From positions 88,509 through 152,508 of the forward strand of contig NZ_RDQE01000011.1 in NCBI RefSeq assembly GCF_003697845.1: a stretch of DNA of 64,000 bases, written 5' to 3'. Of this stretch, positions 62,470 to 64,000 are shown one piece after another. Source of the DNA: Halobellus captivus (lineage in GTDB: Archaea > Halobacteriota > Halobacteria > Halobacteriales > Haloferacaceae). How positions within the stretch are numbered: position 1 is the first letter of the stretch; every line of letters starts with the position of its first letter. A program made the translations under genes and the position numbers. The notes under the pieces were generated by a model that was not told where the DNA came from, made no database searches, and saw only the letters and a list, made by a program, of their open reading frames with translations.

Positions 62470-64000
62470 ATGGCTCAGGCCGGGAATCAGGACCTCACCG
62501 AACGGTTCATCCAGTTCTACCGGAACTACTACCGCGAGGAGATAGGCAGCCTCGCACAGAAGTACCCCAACGAACAGCGCTCCCTGTACGTCGAGTACGA
62601 CGACCTCTTCCAGTTCGACCGCGACCTCGCCGAGGACTTCCTCACGAAGCCCGACCAGATGCGCGAGTACGCCGAGGAGGCGCTGCGGCTGTACGACCTC
62701 CCCGCGGACGTCAGCCTCGGGCGCGCACACGTACGACTCCGGAACCTTCCCGAAAACATCGACATCCGCGAGATCCGCGTCCACGACGACCACATCGGCA
62801 AGCTCGTCTCCGTCCAAGGGATCGTCCGCAAGGCGACCGACGTCCGCCCCAAGGTGACGGAGGCGGCCTTCGAGTGCCAGCGCTGCGGGACGATGACGTA
62901 CATCCCCCAGAGCGACGGCGGGTTCCAGGAGCCCCACGAGTGCCAGGGGTGTGAACGACAGGGTCCCTTCCGCGTCAACTTCGACCAGTCCGAGTTCATC
63001 GACTCCCAGAAGCTCCGGATCCAGGAGTCGCCCGAGGGGCTCCGCGGCGGCGAGACGCCCCAGTCGCTCGACGTCGACATCGTCGACGACATCACCGGCG
63101 AGGTGAGCCCCGGCGACCACGTCACCTGCGTCGGCGTCCTCCACATCGAGCAGGTCGAGCAGGGCAACGAGAAGTCCGCCATCTTCGACCTCTACATGGA
63201 CGGCGTCTCCATCGCCATCGAGGACGAGGAGTTCGAGGACATGGACATCACCGACGCGGACCGCCGGGAGATCATCGAGCTCTCGAACCGCGACGACATC
63301 TACGACGCGATGGTCGACTCCATCGCGCCCGCCATCTACGGCTACGAGGAGGAGAAGCTCGCGATGATCCTCCAGCTCTTCTCCGGCGTGACGAAGCACC
63401 TACCCGACGGCTCGCGGATCCGGGGGGACCTGCATATGCTTCTTATCGGTGATCCGGGAACTGGAAAAAGTCAGATGATCAGTTATGTAGAAAATATTGC
63501 TCCAAGATCAGTATATACCTCTGGGAAAGGATCATCTGCTGCGGGTCTTTGCGTTACGGGTGACACGAAGATCCATACTGCGGACGGCTTCGTTCCGATA
63601 CGGGACCTGGTGAGTGAACACCACCCGAGACCGGTGGCTACGGAGACGTCCGTCGAGGCGGATCACGACCTCTACACGTTCGATCGAAAGACCGGGACGG
63701 TGGAGCTCGCCAGGAGTTCTCACGTCTGGCGCATGCCAGAGAAACCGTGCCGCAGGATCGAAACCGCACACGGCAAGGACCTCGAAGCGTCGATCAACAC
63801 CCCCGTTCTCGTCTGTAACGGAGACGGAATCGAATGGCGCGAGATATCGGACGTCGACGCCGGCGACCACGTGGCAGTCCCGAAGTACGCTGACGTTGAG
63901 CGTACCTCTCCGTCGGTCCGGGAATACGTCGAGTTCACCAAGGAGAAGATCAAACCCACTACGGAATCGATCGAATTCCTCCGGACGCGGCTCCGAGAGG
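62470..64000 (+). CDS. mcm: Replicative helicase MCM, interrupted by an intein, truncated at the window edge
   Basis: This protein starts MAQAGNQDLTERFIQFYRNY and continues past the right edge. Residues 1-360 are MCM: the N-terminal DNA-binding part with zinc ribbon CQRCGTMT and CQGCERQ, and the AAA+ start with Walker A LLIGDPGTGKSQ. It is the ring helicase that opens DNA at origins. At codon 361 (63550) an intein begins right after SGKGSSAAGL. The 5' extein has the genome's normal high GC until about 63433, after which the 117 bases up to the intein drop to about 42% GC. The host protein can only be made after splicing. Confidence 0.96.
   Translation, partial: MAQAGNQDLTERFIQFYRNYYREEIGSLAQKYPNEQRSLYVEYDDLFQFDRDLAEDFLTKPDQMREYAEEALRLYDLPADVSLGRAHVRLRNLPENIDIREIRVHDDHIGKLVSVQGIVRKATDVRPKVTEAAFECQRCGTMTYIPQSDGGFQEPHECQGCERQGPFRVNFDQSEFIDSQKLRIQESPEGLRGGETPQSLDVDIVDDITGEVSPGDHVTCVGVLHIEQVEQGNEKSAIFDLYMDGVSIAIEDEEFEDMDITDADRREIIELSNRDDIYDAMVDSIAPAIYGYEEEKLAMILQLFSGVTKHLPDGSRIRGDLHMLLIGDPGTGKSQMISYVENIAPRSVYTSGKGSSAAGLCVTGDTKIHTADGFVPIRDLVSEHHPRPVATETSVEADHDLYTFDRKTGTVELARSSHVWRMPEKPCRRIETAHGKDLEASINTPVLVCNGDGIEWREISDVDAGDHVAVPKYADVERTSPSVREYVEFTKEKIKPTTESIEFLRTRLRE
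63550..64000 (+). other. Intein in MCM, 5' part (continues past the edge)
   Basis: The first residues CVTGDTKIHTADGFVPIRDL are the N-terminal splicing block A (catalytic Cys1). Block B reads GKDLEASINTPVLVCNG; the catalytic T-x-x-H pattern is not intact here, with Thr in the place where His is usual. The sequence after it (VAVPKYADVERTSPSVREYV) leads into the probable endonuclease part. The insertion site after SGKGSSAAGL is a known intein site in archaeal MCM (Cdc21) proteins. The C-terminal splice residues lie outside the window. Confidence 0.93.

Overview
The window is high-GC (about two thirds G+C in the core genes), with acidic proteins, TATA-box promoters, Tat-lipoprotein leaders, eIF1A, MCM, dodecin, PhoU/AbrB proteins and a type I-B CRISPR system. 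This points to a haloarchaeal chromosome, most like Halorubrum and relatives (inference from gene families and composition).

Layout. (1) 1-16.7 kb is an accessory island. A 53-repeat CRISPR array runs off the left edge and is transcribed leftward. A short leader follows, then a compact leftward cas6-cas8b-cas7-cas5-cas3 operon; no cas4, cas1 or cas2 lies between cas3 and the array. To its right are a decayed gene, a ~255-bp degenerate tandem repeat next to a minimal tyrosine recombinase, a VapBC-type toxin-antitoxin pair, a haloarchaeal unknown, a small acidic protein, and a full-length tyrosine recombinase with a zinc ribbon. (2) 16.7-36.3 kb is core genome: trm1, a YihY/BrkB-type membrane fusion, a PAP2 phosphatase, a Ca2+/cation exchanger, glnA with divergent lrp, an M20 amidohydrolase, gap-pgk, hsp20, an ATP-grasp ligase, eif1A, several tiny membrane proteins, an aldo/keto reductase, NifU- and IscA-type Fe-S proteins, a membrane-anchored ferredoxin, a PUA protein and dodecin. 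(3) 36.3-42.0 kb is a phosphonate/phosphate-type ABC uptake operon (phnD-phnC-phnE-phnE-HAD) followed by a PhoU-like regulator. (4) 42.4-50.2 kb is a sugar ABC transporter (binding protein, two permeases, ATPase). Beside it, an IS200/IS605-type TnpB element abuts the last ~95 codons of an alpha-glucosidase gene. (5) 50.2-64 kb holds an MscS channel, hisD, crtB, panB, a DUF192 lipoprotein, a DUF309 protein, a PAS histidine kinase, tRNA-Leu(CAA), a ZIP transporter, a Hel308-type helicase, a TRAM protein and the start of mcm. The mcm gene is interrupted by an intein that continues past the right edge.

The points most worth follow-up are: two independent spacers that overlap on what appears to be one viral gene; an interference module that lacks local adaptation genes and sits beside two tyrosine recombinases; the tandem-repeat/minimal-recombinase unit at 11.4-12.8 kb; the glucosidase truncated at a TnpB element whose RuvC-II acidic residue looks substituted; and the MCM intein, whose upstream extein flank has anomalously low GC, as expected from homing-associated gene conversion.
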